Below, in pieces: positions 44,351 to 54,232 of a DNA stretch of 64,000 bases. Where the stretch lies: assembly GCF_000633515.1 (NCBI RefSeq), contig NZ_AYMP01000007.1, positions 1-64,000 on the forward strand, in the 5' to 3' direction. The notes below the pieces were generated by a model. The model saw only the letters and a program-made list of their open reading frames with translations, was not told the origin of the DNA and did no database searches. The position numbers and the translations under genes are program-made. The DNA comes from Morganella morganii H1r. Its GTDB lineage: Bacteria; Pseudomonadota; Gammaproteobacteria; Enterobacterales; Enterobacteriaceae. Position 1 is the stretch's first letter. Each line of letters begins with the position of its first letter.

Positions 44351-45562
44351 ATGAGTTTTTCACAAGGTCTCAGTGGATTAAATGCCGCGTCCCAGGCTCT
44401 GGATGTTGTTGGTAACAATATCGCCAACTCACAGACGGTTGGTTTTAAATCAGGTTCTATCGCGTTTGCGGATGTTTTCGCAGGCTCACAGATCGGTATG
44501 GGTGTTCAGGTTGCCGGTGTGAACCAGAATTTCAGTGATGGTGTGCTGGGAATGGGAAACAGCCAGCTGGATATGGGTATTCAGGGCGATGGCTTTTTCC
44601 GTCTGGTTGATGGCGGCGGTAAAGTGTTTTACAGCCGTAACGGCCAGTTCAAACAGAATGAAGATGGCTACATTATTAATAACCAGGGTATGTACCTGAC
44701 CGGTTATCAGGCAACCGGTACGCCACCGACTATTGAGCAGGGCGCCGCTATTGAACCTATTCAGATCCCGAACGGCAATATGCCGCCGCGTGCGTCTGAC
44801 GCCGGTAAAATGAACGGAAACCTCTCCTCCGGAACGGAAGCTATCGACGAGACAACGAACCCGTTTGATCCTGAAAATGGCAGCAGTTACAACTCTGTCA
44901 GCCAGGTCGATGCGTATGACAGTCTGGGGAATAAACATACGATTAACGTTTATTACGTTAAGACCGGTGATAACGAGTGGAAAGCCTATTCTATGGATAC
45001 CACATCACCGACAACTAACCCTGCCTGGCAGGAAACAACCCTTGAATTCGATACATCAGGCCAGTTAAAGGATCCGGTCAAACTGGGTGTCAAAGGTGAT
45101 CCGTACAATGGTGCGGAGGCACTGGATTTTGAGCTGGATCTGACCGGTATGACCCAGCAGGCATCGGACACCTCAATGAAAAGCCCGAGCACGACAGGTT
45201 ATGCGCCGGGTGAGATGAACGGCTTTATCATCGGTGATAACGGTGAAGTGATTGCCTCATACAGCAACGGACAGCGTCAGACCGTGGGACAGATTCTGCT
45301 GAGCAACTTTACCAACCCGGGCGGACTGACGCCGGAAGGTAATAACTGCTGGAGCGAAACACCGGCATCCGGTCAGCCGACAACCGGCATTTCAGGCACC
45401 GGAAATCTGGGTAAGCTCTACGGGCAACGCCTTGAGGCATCCAATGTCGATCTCAGCCAGGAAATGGTCAACATGATTGTTTTCCAGCGTAACTACCAGT
45501 CTAACTCCCAGACTATCCGGACGCAGTCTGAGCTGTTACAGACACTGGTCAACATAAGCTGA
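44351..45562 (+). CDS. flgE: FlgE, hook protein
   Basis: Structural subunit of the hook. The 403-residue product starts MSFSQGLSGLNAASQALDVVGNNIANSQTVGFK and ends QRNYQSNSQTIRTQSELLQTLVNIS, the D0/D1 termini of the rod-hook family; the middle is the surface domain. flgF starts 2 bp after its stop. Confidence 0.97.
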   Translation: MSFSQGLSGLNAASQALDVVGNNIANSQTVGFKSGSIAFADVFAGSQIGMGVQVAGVNQNFSDGVLGMGNSQLDMGIQGDGFFRLVDGGGKVFYSRNGQFKQNEDGYIINNQGMYLTGYQATGTPPTIEQGAAIEPIQIPNGNMPPRASDAGKMNGNLSSGTEAIDETTNPFDPENGSSYNSVSQVDAYDSLGNKHTINVYYVKTGDNEWKAYSMDTTSPTTNPAWQETTLEFDTSGQLKDPVKLGVKGDPYNGAEALDFELDLTGMTQQASDTSMKSPSTTGYAPGEMNGFIIGDNGEVIASYSNGQRQTVGQILLSNFTNPGGLTPEGNNCWSETPASGQPTTGISGTGNLGKLYGQRLEASNVDLSQEMVNMIVFQRNYQSNSQTIRTQSELLQTLVNIS

Positions 45563-45564
45563 CT

Positions 45565-46308
45565 ATGGATAACGTCATTTATACAGCACTGGGCGGCGCG
45601 AATGCCGCCCTTAATCGTCAGGCTGTTACCAGTAATAACCTTGCTAACGCATCAACAACCGGTTTCCGGGAACAGATTTCTGCCTATCGTGCAGTTCCTG
45701 TTATCGGCCCGACGGTTGAAACGCGGACACTGGTTGTTGAATCAACCCCCGGATCCAGTTCGGCAATGGGGCCTGTCAATATGACCGGGCGCGCACTGGA
45801 TGTTGCACTGCCTCAGGATATCTGGCTGGCGGTTGAACTGCCGGACGGCGGGGAAGGATATACCCGCAACGGGAATATTGAAATTGACAGTGAAGGGCAA
45901 TTACTGGTGCGCGGACGTCCCCTGATGGGAGACGGCGGTCCTCTGACTGTTCCGCCGCAATCAACACTGACTATCGGTTCTGACGGTACCATCACTGCAC
46001 AGGGTGCAGGGGATGAACCGTCCGCACTGGCTCAGGTCGGACGAATCAAGCTGGTCAATGCCCCTGTGCAGACACTGGTCAGAGGCGATGACGGCCTGTT
46101 CCGCTCAGGAATTGCGGATGCACCTCCGTTACCGGCTGACCAGGAAGCACAGCTGATGCCGGAAATGCTCGAGGGAAGTAACGTCAGCCCGGTTAAATCG
46201 ATGGTCGATATGATTGCCACGGCCAGAAGTTTCGATATGCACATGAAAGTGATCACCAGTGCTGACAGTAATGCCAAAAGTGCTAACCAGCTGTTAAGTG
46301 CCGGCTAG
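45565..46308 (+). CDS. flgF: FlgF, proximal rod protein
   Basis: The 247-residue rod subunit ([34 protein letters not shown]) is of family length. The C-terminal rod motif ([31 protein letters not shown]) is intact. It is the usual neighbour of flgG. Confidence 0.96.
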   Translation: MDNVIYTALGGANAALNRQAVTSNNLANASTTGFREQISAYRAVPVIGPTVETRTLVVESTPGSSSAMGPVNMTGRALDVALPQDIWLAVELPDGGEGYTRNGNIEIDSEGQLLVRGRPLMGDGGPLTVPPQSTLTIGSDGTITAQGAGDEPSALAQVGRIKLVNAPVQTLVRGDDGLFRSGIADAPPLPADQEAQLMPEMLEGSNVSPVKSMVDMIATARSFDMHMKVITSADSNAKSANQLLSAG

Positions 46309-46331
46309 TCACAGGAAGAGGAAGCAGGAAT

Positions 46332-47114
46332 ATGATTCGTTCTTTATGGATAGCAAAAACTGGTTTGGAAGCGCAGCAAACGAACATGGATGTTATCTCC
46401 AATAACCTGGCAAACGTCAGTACCAACGGATTTAAACGTCAGCGCGCGGTATTTGAAGATTTACTGTATCAGACACTGCGTCAGCCGGGGGCTCAGTCTT
46501 CGGAGCAGACAACGATCCCGTCCGGCCTGCAGATTGGTACCGGTGTTCGTCCGGTTGCCACGGAGCGTCTGCATACCCAGGGCAGCCTGGTGCAGACCAA
46601 TAATCCGCTGGATCTGGCGATTGAAGGAAAAGGATTCTTTCAGGTGCTGTTGCCGGACGGAACAACGGCGTATACCCGTGACGGTTCTTTCCAGCCGGAT
46701 CAGAATGGTCAGTTAGTGACGTCGAATGGTTATCCTGTTCAGCCGGCCATCATGATCCCGCAGGATGTGAAACAACTGACGGTCGGTAATGACGGTACCG
46801 TCAGTATCACGGTTAACGGACAAACCGGCTCACAGCAAATCGGACAGTTAACGCTGGCTACGTTTATTAATGATACCGGCCTGGAAAGCATGGGCGGTAA
46901 CCTCTATCTCGAAACTCAGTCTTCCGGCGCACCGAATGAGTCCACACCGGGCTTAAACGGGGCTGGTATGCTGAAACAACGTTATGTGGAAACCTCCAAT
47001 GTCAATGTTGCTGAAGAACTTGTGAGCATGATTCAGACGCAACGCGCTTATGAAATAAACAGTAAAGCTGTTTCCACTTCGGATCAGATGCTGCAACGTC
47101 TGGCACAGCTTTGA
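46332..47114 (+). CDS. flgG: FlgG, distal rod protein
   Basis: Distal rod subunit, 260 residues as in Salmonella. The N-terminus [47 protein letters not shown] and the C-terminus with [37 protein letters not shown] carry the family motifs. The ribosome site AGAGGAAG lies 12 bp before the ATG region. Confidence 0.97.
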   Translation: MIRSLWIAKTGLEAQQTNMDVISNNLANVSTNGFKRQRAVFEDLLYQTLRQPGAQSSEQTTIPSGLQIGTGVRPVATERLHTQGSLVQTNNPLDLAIEGKGFFQVLLPDGTTAYTRDGSFQPDQNGQLVTSNGYPVQPAIMIPQDVKQLTVGNDGTVSITVNGQTGSQQIGQLTLATFINDTGLESMGGNLYLETQSSGAPNESTPGLNGAGMLKQRYVETSNVNVAEELVSMIQTQRAYEINSKAVSTSDQMLQRLAQL

Positions 47115-47220
47115 TTTCAGTGACGGGTCATGTCAATGGCCCGTCACTGTCTTTCTTATAGTGAAAAATATGACAACTACTTTGTTTTTCGCCCGGCTGG
47201 ACAGGCAGATAAAAAACGTG

Positions 47221-47916
47221 ATGAATAAGTCGCTTTCCCGCCGCATCCTCCCGCTGACATTACCACTGTTGCTGACTGCCTGTGTGCAGTTTCCGCACAC
47301 ACCTCTGGTGACCGGAACGACGACAGCCACACCGCAGCAGGCTTCACCTGTCGCAGCCAACGGTTCTATTTTCCAGACAGGGCAGATGATGAATTATGGT
47401 TATCAGCCGATGTTTGAAGATCGCCGCCCGCGTAACATCGGGGATACGCTGACTATCCTGTTGCAGGAAAATGTCAGTGCCAGCAAAAGTTCTTCTGCCG
47501 GTGCTTCCCGTGACGGTTCAACGGGGCTGTCTTTTGATGCGACGCCTCATATGCTGCAGGGTGTTTTTGGTGGCGACCGTGCGAACACGGCCATCAGCGG
47601 AGACAGTAATTTCGCCGGAAAAGGTGGTGCAGCAGCGAAAAATACCTTCAGCGGTACGATTACAGTAACGGTCCGGCAGGTGCTGGATAACGGTAACCTG
47701 AGTGTGGTGGGTGAAAAACAGATAGCCATCAATCAGGGTACTGAGTTTATTCGTTTTTCCGGTGTGGTTAACCCCCGTACTATCAGCGGCAGTAACACTG
47801 TGGTGTCAACACAGGTCTCTGATGCACGTATTGAATACGTGGGTAACGGCTACATCAACGAAGCGCAGCAAATGGGATGGCTGCAGCGTTTATTCCTCAA
47901 TATTTCTCCATTCTGA
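47221..47916 (+). CDS. flgH: FlgH, L-ring lipoprotein
   Basis: Outer-membrane ring protein. From the ATG at 47221 the product is 231 residues with a lipoprotein signal ending LLLTAC (lipobox), then [46 protein letters not shown], the FlgH signature. The frame is open upstream to 47161, but the added 20 residues would spoil the signal peptide. Confidence 0.95.
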   Translation: MNKSLSRRILPLTLPLLLTACVQFPHTPLVTGTTTATPQQASPVAANGSIFQTGQMMNYGYQPMFEDRRPRNIGDTLTILLQENVSASKSSSAGASRDGSTGLSFDATPHMLQGVFGGDRANTAISGDSNFAGKGGAAAKNTFSGTITVTVRQVLDNGNLSVVGEKQIAINQGTEFIRFSGVVNPRTISGSNTVVSTQVSDARIEYVGNGYINEAQQMGWLQRLFLNISPF

Positions 47917-47927
47917 TTAAGTGAATC

Positions 47928-49046
47928 ATGAAAAATATATTTTTAAGGTATTGGATGGGAATGTTGTGCGTATTAAGTACGCTGACTTTTTCACACTCCG
48001 TTTATGCCGAGCGAATCCGTGATTTAACGACGATCGAAGGTGTCCGGAGCAACTCGCTGATGGGATACGGACTGGTCGTCGGGCTCGATGGTACCGGTGA
48101 CCAGACGATGCAGACGCCTTTTACGACGCAGAGTCTGAATAACATGTTATCCCAGCTGGGGATCACGGTTCCGCCGGGGACCAATATGCAGCTTAAAAAT
48201 GTGGCTGCGGTGATGGTAACGGCGGACTTACCGCCGTTTGCCCGTCCCGGGGAAAAGATAGACGTGGTGGTTTCCTCGATGGGGAACGCCAAGAGCTTAC
48301 GCGGCGGAACGCTGTTAATGACCCCGTTAAAAGGGGCGGATAATCAGGTGTATGCCCTTGCCCAGGGAAACCTGCTGATGTCCGGTGCGTCGGCACAGGG
48401 CGGCGGTTCGCGTGTTCAGGTTAATCAGCTTAACGGTGCCCGTATCAGTGATGGTGCGACCGTCGAACGTGAAGTGCCGATGGATTTTGCCAATCAGCGG
48501 GTACTTAAGTTACAGCTGAATCAGGAAAACTTTACCGTTGCACAGGCAATCAGTGATGTGATTAACCGCCGGTACAGCGCGGCGGCGACACCGGAAAATG
48601 CCCGGAGTATTTTACTGCATGCGCCGATGGACAGCGCTGCCCGGGTTCGTTTCCTTGCGGAAATTCAGAACCTGCCGGTGAGAGTGGATGCCGGGGATGC
48701 ATTGGTTATCGTGAATTCACGTACCGGCTCAGTTGTCATGAACAGACACGTCACGCTGGAATCCTGTGCGGTGGCGCAGGGCGATCTCTCTGTTGAGGTA
48801 TCGAGAACGAATCAGGTCAGTCAGCCGGATACACCGTTTGGCGGCGGACAGACTGTCGTAACACAGGAAACACAGGTTTCACTGACGGATAAAGGCGGCG
48901 CCCTTCACCGGATCAATACCAGTGCTGATTTGAATAATGTGATCCGGACGCTTAACAGCCTGGGAGCCACACCGAATGATCTGATGTCTATCCTGCAATC
49001 AATGAAAAGTGCAGGGTGTCTGCGGGCACGACTGGAGATAAACTGA
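47928..49046 (+). CDS. flgI: FlgI, P-ring protein
   Basis: Periplasmic ring protein, 372 residues, with a signal peptide ([27 protein letters not shown]). The mature start [32 protein letters not shown] is typical. Its stop TGA shares one base with the flgJ ATG. Confidence 0.96.
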   Translation: MKNIFLRYWMGMLCVLSTLTFSHSVYAERIRDLTTIEGVRSNSLMGYGLVVGLDGTGDQTMQTPFTTQSLNNMLSQLGITVPPGTNMQLKNVAAVMVTADLPPFARPGEKIDVVVSSMGNAKSLRGGTLLMTPLKGADNQVYALAQGNLLMSGASAQGGGSRVQVNQLNGARISDGATVEREVPMDFANQRVLKLQLNQENFTVAQAISDVINRRYSAAATPENARSILLHAPMDSAARVRFLAEIQNLPVRVDAGDALVIVNSRTGSVVMNRHVTLESCAVAQGDLSVEVSRTNQVSQPDTPFGGGQTVVTQETQVSLTDKGGALHRINTSADLNNVIRTLNSLGATPNDLMSILQSMKSAGCLRARLEIN

Positions 49047-49990
49047 TGAATGAGTTACTGAACCGGGACGCTGTATTTGATTTACGTTCTCTGGATACAT
49101 TAAAAGCCTCGGTCAAAAGTGACTCTTCAGAGGGTGTCAGGGCTGTTGCTAATCAGATGGAAGGGCTGTTTGTCCAGATGATGCTGAAAAGTATGCGGGA
49201 TGCCTCGTTCAAAGGCGGACTTCTGGATAGCCCTCAGTCCAATATGTTTACATCGATGTACGATCAGCAAATCTCCCAGGAAATTGCCGCGACCGGCAAA
49301 CTGGGACTTGCTGACCTGATTGTGTCGCAACTTACCGGTGAGAAGGTCAGCAGTGAACAGCTGACCGGCGGCAACCATGTTGAGCTGCCCGGCCGCCTGT
49401 CACGGACAGTCGGAAATGCACTGATGGCCGGTGCTGAACAGGTTCTTCCTCAGGCTAAAGCAGCAATGGCGCGGTTATCGGAAGGGAGCCCGGCAGGCAG
49501 CTTTATTTCCAGAATGCTGGCACCGGCGATTGAAGCGGAAAGAAAAAGCGGCATCCATCACCAGTTGATTATTGCCCAGGCTGCGCTGGAATCCGGGTGG
49601 GGCGGAAAAGAGATTGTGACCAAAGACGGAAAACCGAGTCATAATTTATTTGGTATCAAAGCGACCCCGAACTGGAAAGGTGAAAGAACAGAAATCACCA
49701 CGACAGAATATATCGGTGGTGTAAAACAGAAAGTAAAAGCCGAGTTCAGGGTATATCCGTCTTATGCTGCGGCGTTATCTGATTATACGTCTTTATTGAG
49801 TAAAAATCCGCGTTATAAACATGTGGTCAGTGCCCCATCACCTGAAATAGCGGCAAAAGCGTTGCAGTCGGGCGGATATGCAACGGACCCGCATTACTCC
49901 GGCAAGCTGATTAATATTATTCAGCAGGTTAAAAACAGTACTGGTCACGCTATCAGTGCCTATAAAAATGATGCTTTTGAATTATTTTAA
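49046..49990 (+). CDS. flgJ: FlgJ, rod cap and peptidoglycan hydrolase
   Basis: Two-domain protein of 314 residues. Residues ~1-130 are the rod-capping domain (QMEGLFVQMMLKSMRDASF). Residues ~155-310 are the glucosaminidase domain (HHQLIIAQAALESGWGGKEIV, with the catalytic Glu in ALESGWG), which opens the cell wall for the rod. The frame is open 10 codons further upstream, but the ATG coupled to the flgI stop is the natural start. Confidence 0.96.
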   Translation: MNELLNRDAVFDLRSLDTLKASVKSDSSEGVRAVANQMEGLFVQMMLKSMRDASFKGGLLDSPQSNMFTSMYDQQISQEIAATGKLGLADLIVSQLTGEKVSSEQLTGGNHVELPGRLSRTVGNALMAGAEQVLPQAKAAMARLSEGSPAGSFISRMLAPAIEAERKSGIHHQLIIAQAALESGWGGKEIVTKDGKPSHNLFGIKATPNWKGERTEITTTEYIGGVKQKVKAEFRVYPSYAAALSDYTSLLSKNPRYKHVVSAPSPEIAAKALQSGGYATDPHYSGKLINIIQQVKNSTGHAISAYKNDAFELF

Positions 49991-50000
49991 TCCGGAAAGG

Positions 50001-50027
50001 TTTAGTCATTTTTTAATTCGCCGATAT
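50001..50027 (+). promoter_or_regulatory. Sigma-28 promoter of flgKL
   Basis: -35 TTTAGTCA (50001-50008), 11-base spacer, -10 GCCGATAT (50020-50027), 44 bp before the flgK ATG. It fits the expected class 3 expression of the junction proteins. Confidence 0.75.
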
Positions 50028-50070
50028 TTTTAATATCAGACTAAATAAATTTGTCATAAGCAGGTGAATA

Positions 50071-51705
50071 ATGAATCTCATGTTCCTGGCCCGCAGCGGG
50101 CTGAGCTCTGCACAAGCGGGGTTAAGTATAGTTGGTAATAACCTTAATAATGCTTTGACACCGGGATATAGCCGTCAGACGCTGCTTCTGGGCGAGGCCG
50201 GCGGTAAAGCGACGAGCTATGGCTTTTTCGGGTACGGTGTTCAGATTGATGGTGTACAGCGTGCCTATGACGGATTCATTAATAATCAGGTGCGGAACTC
50301 AAACTCTGAATATTCCGCACTCGGATCCCGTTATCAAAATGTCAGCCAGATAGATGATATGTTCGGAGATACCAGTAACAATATCTCTAACGCATTCGGC
50401 GGTATTTTTGAAGCGATGCAAAAGATGAGCAGCAACCCTTCCGGCATTGCTGAACGTCAGGAAACGTATGCTCAGTTTAATTCCATCAGTTATAAATTCC
50501 GCAATGACAGTAAGACACTGGATGGACTGGAAAAGAGTACAAATACTCAGATTAGCCAATCAGTAGATGATATTAACAGTTGTGCCCAGCAACTCGCGAA
50601 CATCAATAGCGAAATTGATAAAATATATGCTCAGACAGGTACATTACCGGCGGATTTATTAGATCAGCGGGATCTGTTACTGGATAAACTGAGTGGCCAG
50701 GTTGATATCAGGGTTAATGAAAATCTTGAGACAGGACGGGTTGACGTTACGCTGGCCAATGGTCTGACATTAGTTAATGGTGATAAAGCCTACGCACTGG
50801 AAGCCAGACCATCACCATCGAATCCGAATATTACAGAAGTTGCCTATATTGATGCATCAGGAAATGCATTGTTACTGGACGAACAGAAATTCACCGGCGG
50901 TAAGCTTGGCGGATTATTTGAGTTCCGTAATAACGATTTGGTGACTGCCCGTAATGAACTGAACCAGCTGGCATTGCAGATGGCAAATGAGTTCAATACG
51001 GTGAATGCTCAGGGTTATGACGCAGACGGTAATCCGGGCGGAGATATTTTTAATATTCCTGACCCTGTTGCGCTGGCTAACCGGAATAATCAGAGTGATA
51101 CAACGTTAGATATTACTTACACCGATATCAGTGAAGTTAATGCGATTGAATACAGCCTGACCTTTGACGGCACGGACTGGCAGGTTAAAACCAGTGACGG
51201 CCGTACCATTACGCCTGATACGGGGCCGAATGGTGAACTGTTATTTGATGGTGTGTCGGTAACACCGAATGGCACTCCGGTTGAAGGCGACAGCTTTATC
51301 ATGAACCCGGTTTCCGGTGTGGCTGGCGGCATAACGGTTGCACTGGCCGATGGCTTTGGTATCGCAGCATCAAGTTCACCGGATACGAGTGAAACCAGCA
51401 ATAACGAAAACCTGCTGTTGTTACTGGAAGTAAAAGACAAAAAAATGATCGGTAATTCCACGTTTACAGAAGCGTATGCCGGTATGGTGAGTTCTGTAGG
51501 CAGTACGGTCAGCGGGTTAAAAGGTGATCTGACAACAACGAATAAAGCCCTGGAACAATGGGTATTCCAGAAGCAAGCTGTTTCGGGTGTTGATATGAAC
51601 GAAGAGTTCATCAACTTAGCGATGTTCACCCAGTATTACCAGGCAAATGCCCAGGTTCTGCAAACGGCAGTGACTATTTTTGATACGATTTTGAGCATTC
51701 GCTAA
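50071..51705 (+). CDS. flgK: FlgK, hook-filament junction protein 1
   Basis: The 544-residue product starts with the rod-hook-type motif (ARSGLSSAQAGLSIVGNNLNNALTPGYSRQ) and ends MNEEFINLAMFTQYYQANAQVLQTAVTIFDTILSIR, the D0 helices. It joins hook and filament together with FlgL. flgL follows after 27 bp. Confidence 0.97.
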   Translation: MNLMFLARSGLSSAQAGLSIVGNNLNNALTPGYSRQTLLLGEAGGKATSYGFFGYGVQIDGVQRAYDGFINNQVRNSNSEYSALGSRYQNVSQIDDMFGDTSNNISNAFGGIFEAMQKMSSNPSGIAERQETYAQFNSISYKFRNDSKTLDGLEKSTNTQISQSVDDINSCAQQLANINSEIDKIYAQTGTLPADLLDQRDLLLDKLSGQVDIRVNENLETGRVDVTLANGLTLVNGDKAYALEARPSPSNPNITEVAYIDASGNALLLDEQKFTGGKLGGLFEFRNNDLVTARNELNQLALQMANEFNTVNAQGYDADGNPGGDIFNIPDPVALANRNNQSDTTLDITYTDISEVNAIEYSLTFDGTDWQVKTSDGRTITPDTGPNGELLFDGVSVTPNGTPVEGDSFIMNPVSGVAGGITVALADGFGIAASSSPDTSETSNNENLLLLLEVKDKKMIGNSTFTEAYAGMVSSVGSTVSGLKGDLTTTNKALEQWVFQKQAVSGVDMNEEFINLAMFTQYYQANAQVLQTAVTIFDTILSIR

Positions 51706-51732
51706 TCAGCAGATATAACAAGAGGTTTAATT

Positions 51733-52653
51733 ATGCGTTTTAGTACCAGTTATATGTATCAGCGTAATGTTGACAGTATGTCTAATGCGACGGTGAACTT
51801 TAATAACGTTTATACGCGCTTGTCTGCAGGACAAACTCTGCTGAAACCGTCTGATGACCCGGCAGCGGCATCTCAGGCGATTATCTATAAAAATGCATTA
51901 TCTGATATAAATCAGTATGATACTGCAAGAATGTTTGCACAGGATGCATTAAGTTATGAAGATAATGCGCTGAACTCTATCACAAATCTTCTGACCAAAA
52001 ACCTGACAGAAAAAATTGTTCAGGCAGGTAACGATACCTATTCAGATGCAGATCGTGAGGCATTAGCCGTCGAGCTGGAAGGTATCCGCGATAACCTGCT
52101 CGATTTGGGGAACAGCAAGAACAGTAATGGCCGCTATATTTTTGGCGGATATAATTCTGATTCTCCGCCATTTTTACCGGATGGTACTTATGTCGGCGGT
52201 GATAAAGCGATTACCCAGAAGGTCGGTGACAGCGCAGAAATGCAGATTGGTCATACCGGCAGCGATGTCTTTATGAGCGGAACCAGTGATGATCTGTTTG
52301 TTGCGCTGGATAACGCGATAACAGCATTAAGACAACCTGTTGAAACGGATGCGGATCGTGAGGCATTACGTGATGTGCTTGATAACACGAACCGCTCAAT
52401 CAATAAATGCATTGATAACCTGGGTAAGGTGCAGGCTCAGGTTGGTACTAATTTACAACAACTGGAACAGATGGGATTCGGTTCTGATGTAAATAAAATT
52501 TCAGTTGAAAGCCGTTATGAGCAAACGATCGGTGCGGATTCTGAGGCATTTATATCTCTGACAACTCAGGCGGCAATGGCTGATTTCGCACTTCAGGCAT
52601 CAATGTTAGTTTTTCAGTCCATGAAGAATACGTCATTATTTAATATGATGTGA
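51733..52653 (+). CDS. flgL: FlgL, hook-filament junction protein 3
   Basis: The 306-residue flagellin-like protein (MRFSTSYMYQRNVDSMSNATVNFNNVYTRLSAGQTLLKPSDDPAAASQAI) has the flagellin D0/D1 arrangement and the family's C-terminal FALQASMLVFQSMKNTSLFNMM. It ends the flgKL operon at a strong terminator. Confidence 0.96.
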   Translation: MRFSTSYMYQRNVDSMSNATVNFNNVYTRLSAGQTLLKPSDDPAAASQAIIYKNALSDINQYDTARMFAQDALSYEDNALNSITNLLTKNLTEKIVQAGNDTYSDADREALAVELEGIRDNLLDLGNSKNSNGRYIFGGYNSDSPPFLPDGTYVGGDKAITQKVGDSAEMQIGHTGSDVFMSGTSDDLFVALDNAITALRQPVETDADREALRDVLDNTNRSINKCIDNLGKVQAQVGTNLQQLEQMGFGSDVNKISVESRYEQTIGADSEAFISLTTQAAMADFALQASMLVFQSMKNTSLFNMM

Positions 52654-52690
52654 TAGTGATCTTTTTCATATAATTTGCCAGTATATATGC

Positions 52691-52723
52691 AAAGGGCGGA
52701 ATAGATATTCCGCCCTTTTTTTT
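52691..52723. terminator. Terminator after flgL
   Basis: 12-bp stem AAAGGGCGGAAT / ATTCCGCCCTTT (52691-52702, 52707-52718) with a 4-base loop and T run. The A residues on the left side make it usable from both strands (flgL and the bactofilin gene). Confidence 0.92.
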
Positions 52724-52729
52724 CCGCGA

Positions 52730-53362
52730 TTAAGATTTTATAGTATTCTTTTCATCGTATTCTTCCGATTGCCCGATAAACGAACCACCTTTACGGATAG
52801 CCAGGTTAGATACACGGCAAATTCCTTTTAATTCTCCATGTTCGAGAATATCTAATTGTTTGGCATTACAGGAACCGACAAGAGATCCGTCAATTAATAC
52901 GGTTTCAGCAAAGACATCACCCTCAACTAACCCGGAACGCATAATACTGACAGTACCTGAGGTTGATTTGATCTGTCCCTTTACTTTTCCGCATATTTGC
53001 AGATCACCGTTAAACTCAATATCACCGGTTAAACTTGTTTTTTTACTTATAACAGTAACTTGTCGTTCTTCCTGTGCTTTTTGCTTTTCTTCCTGCATCA
53101 GAGCTGCGTCACCGGACTGATGATTGATATTATCTGTACTATCATTGATTGCACTGGATTTTTTTTGCAGATCATTTTTTTCTTGAGGTTTCACATTTTT
53201 TTTATTCTTGAACATGTTTTTTTTCCGGTTATATATAATGATTATTACAGACAAAATTACAGTGCAAATTAAAAGCACAGGCCATAAGGTATTTTTTGTT
53301 ACCGCAGAGTACAGGAAGTAAAGCCAGAGAATCCAAACAGAGGTAAGACAAACGTTTTTCAT
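52730..53362 (-). CDS. ccmA: CcmA-like membrane bactofilin (curved cell morphology)
   Basis: The 210-residue product has two N-terminal membrane segments (~5-22 and 26-43), a charged low-complexity linker (~45-105) and a bactofilin beta-helix domain (~105-195) with the repeating pattern seen in SLTGDIEFNGDLQICGKVKGQI, GLVEGDVFAETVLIDGSLVG and GELKGICRVSNLAIRKGGSFIG. It resembles CcmA of Proteus mirabilis, which affects cell shape and swarming. It is not related to the cytochrome c maturation protein of the same name. It probably forms an operon with the small gene upstream (33-bp gap). Confidence 0.85.
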   Translation of the reverse strand: MKNVCLTSVWILWLYFLYSAVTKNTLWPVLLICTVILSVIIIIYNRKKNMFKNKKNVKPQEKNDLQKKSSAINDSTDNINHQSGDAALMQEEKQKAQEERQVTVISKKTSLTGDIEFNGDLQICGKVKGQIKSTSGTVSIMRSGLVEGDVFAETVLIDGSLVGSCNAKQLDILEHGELKGICRVSNLAIRKGGSFIGQSEEYDEKNTIKS

Positions 53363-53395
53363 AAAATACTGACCACTATCATTGATGATCCACCA

Positions 53396-53599
53396 TTATT
53401 GTTTTCTGGTGTCATGCGTTTCCGATGGTTTATTTTTTGATATTGATATATCTATATCGGAAACACCTTCAATACCAATGCTTATAGATAATCTGTTTTC
53501 ATTTACAGATATTTTTGTTTTGGCATTGTTCCCGACATAGTTATGTATAATTTCCTGCATTTCTGTCATCATTTCTTTTAGATCATCTTTGTAACTCAT
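53396..53599 (-). CDS. Small conserved-looking protein upstream of ccmA, function unknown
   Basis: A 67-residue frame (MSYKDDLKEMMTEMQEIIHNYVGNNAKTKISVNENRLSISIGIEG, shortened) with an excellent ribosome site (AGAGGAGG, 8 bases before the ATG). It is soluble, with a helical N-terminus and a beta-rich middle. I do not recognise a family. Same strand and 33 bp from ccmA, so likely co-transcribed. A FliA-like -10 ACCGATGT lies at 53634-53641 on the minus strand, with a poor -35. Confidence 0.7.
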   Translation of the reverse strand: MSYKDDLKEMMTEMQEIIHNYVGNNAKTKISVNENRLSISIGIEGVSDIDISISKNKPSETHDTRKQ

Positions 53600-54232
53600 G
53601 CCAATATCCTCCTCTGCAATATTTATATTATAAACATCGGTGGAGTATTAACCAACCAAATAACGACATGCTAGTTTAATATAAACAAGCATTTTTGAGC
53701 GTTTATAAGCGATTAGGATTTTACTGTGATGTAATATACTACGGTTAAGAAAAATCTTATCAGTGATTTGATTTTATAAAATAATTTTATTGATAATAAT
53801 TTAATATCAATAGTGAAATTACTTCATTCCGTTATTTTAAATATATTTTTTTGTGTGATTCCCGATAGTGTCAGTGTGGTGATGATCATGACAAGATGCT
53901 ATCTATTTGAATCACCTGAACTTATATGTCCTGAGTTTCCTATCTCTTAATAAGATGACGGTTTTGATAGTAATAGTAAGGTTGGTGATCAACAAGAATA
54001 ACCATCCTTATATTATGGTTATGAGGCGACAGTTTCATGATTTATTTGGTTGTTCCCTGGTTTTATAATTAATTATATTTCTGTATTTTTTGTTTAATTG
54101 CGGTAATTAAAATTATATTTATGATTTTATATATTTAAAAAGTTTGGCTGTAAAATAATGCATAATGGATGGCTGCTTTATTTTAAAATAAAAATTTTAA
54201 TTGTTTAATTACTATAGAGGTAAAGGGTAAAA
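53600..54232. promoter_or_regulatory. AT-rich region between the bactofilin operon and chemoreceptor 2
   Basis: No gene seen. Two weak FliA-like elements point toward the receptor gene: AAAAGTTT, 12 bases, ATGCATAA (54138-54165), and TATATTTT, 11 bases, CCCGATAG (53852-53878). Neither is decisive. Confidence 0.4.
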
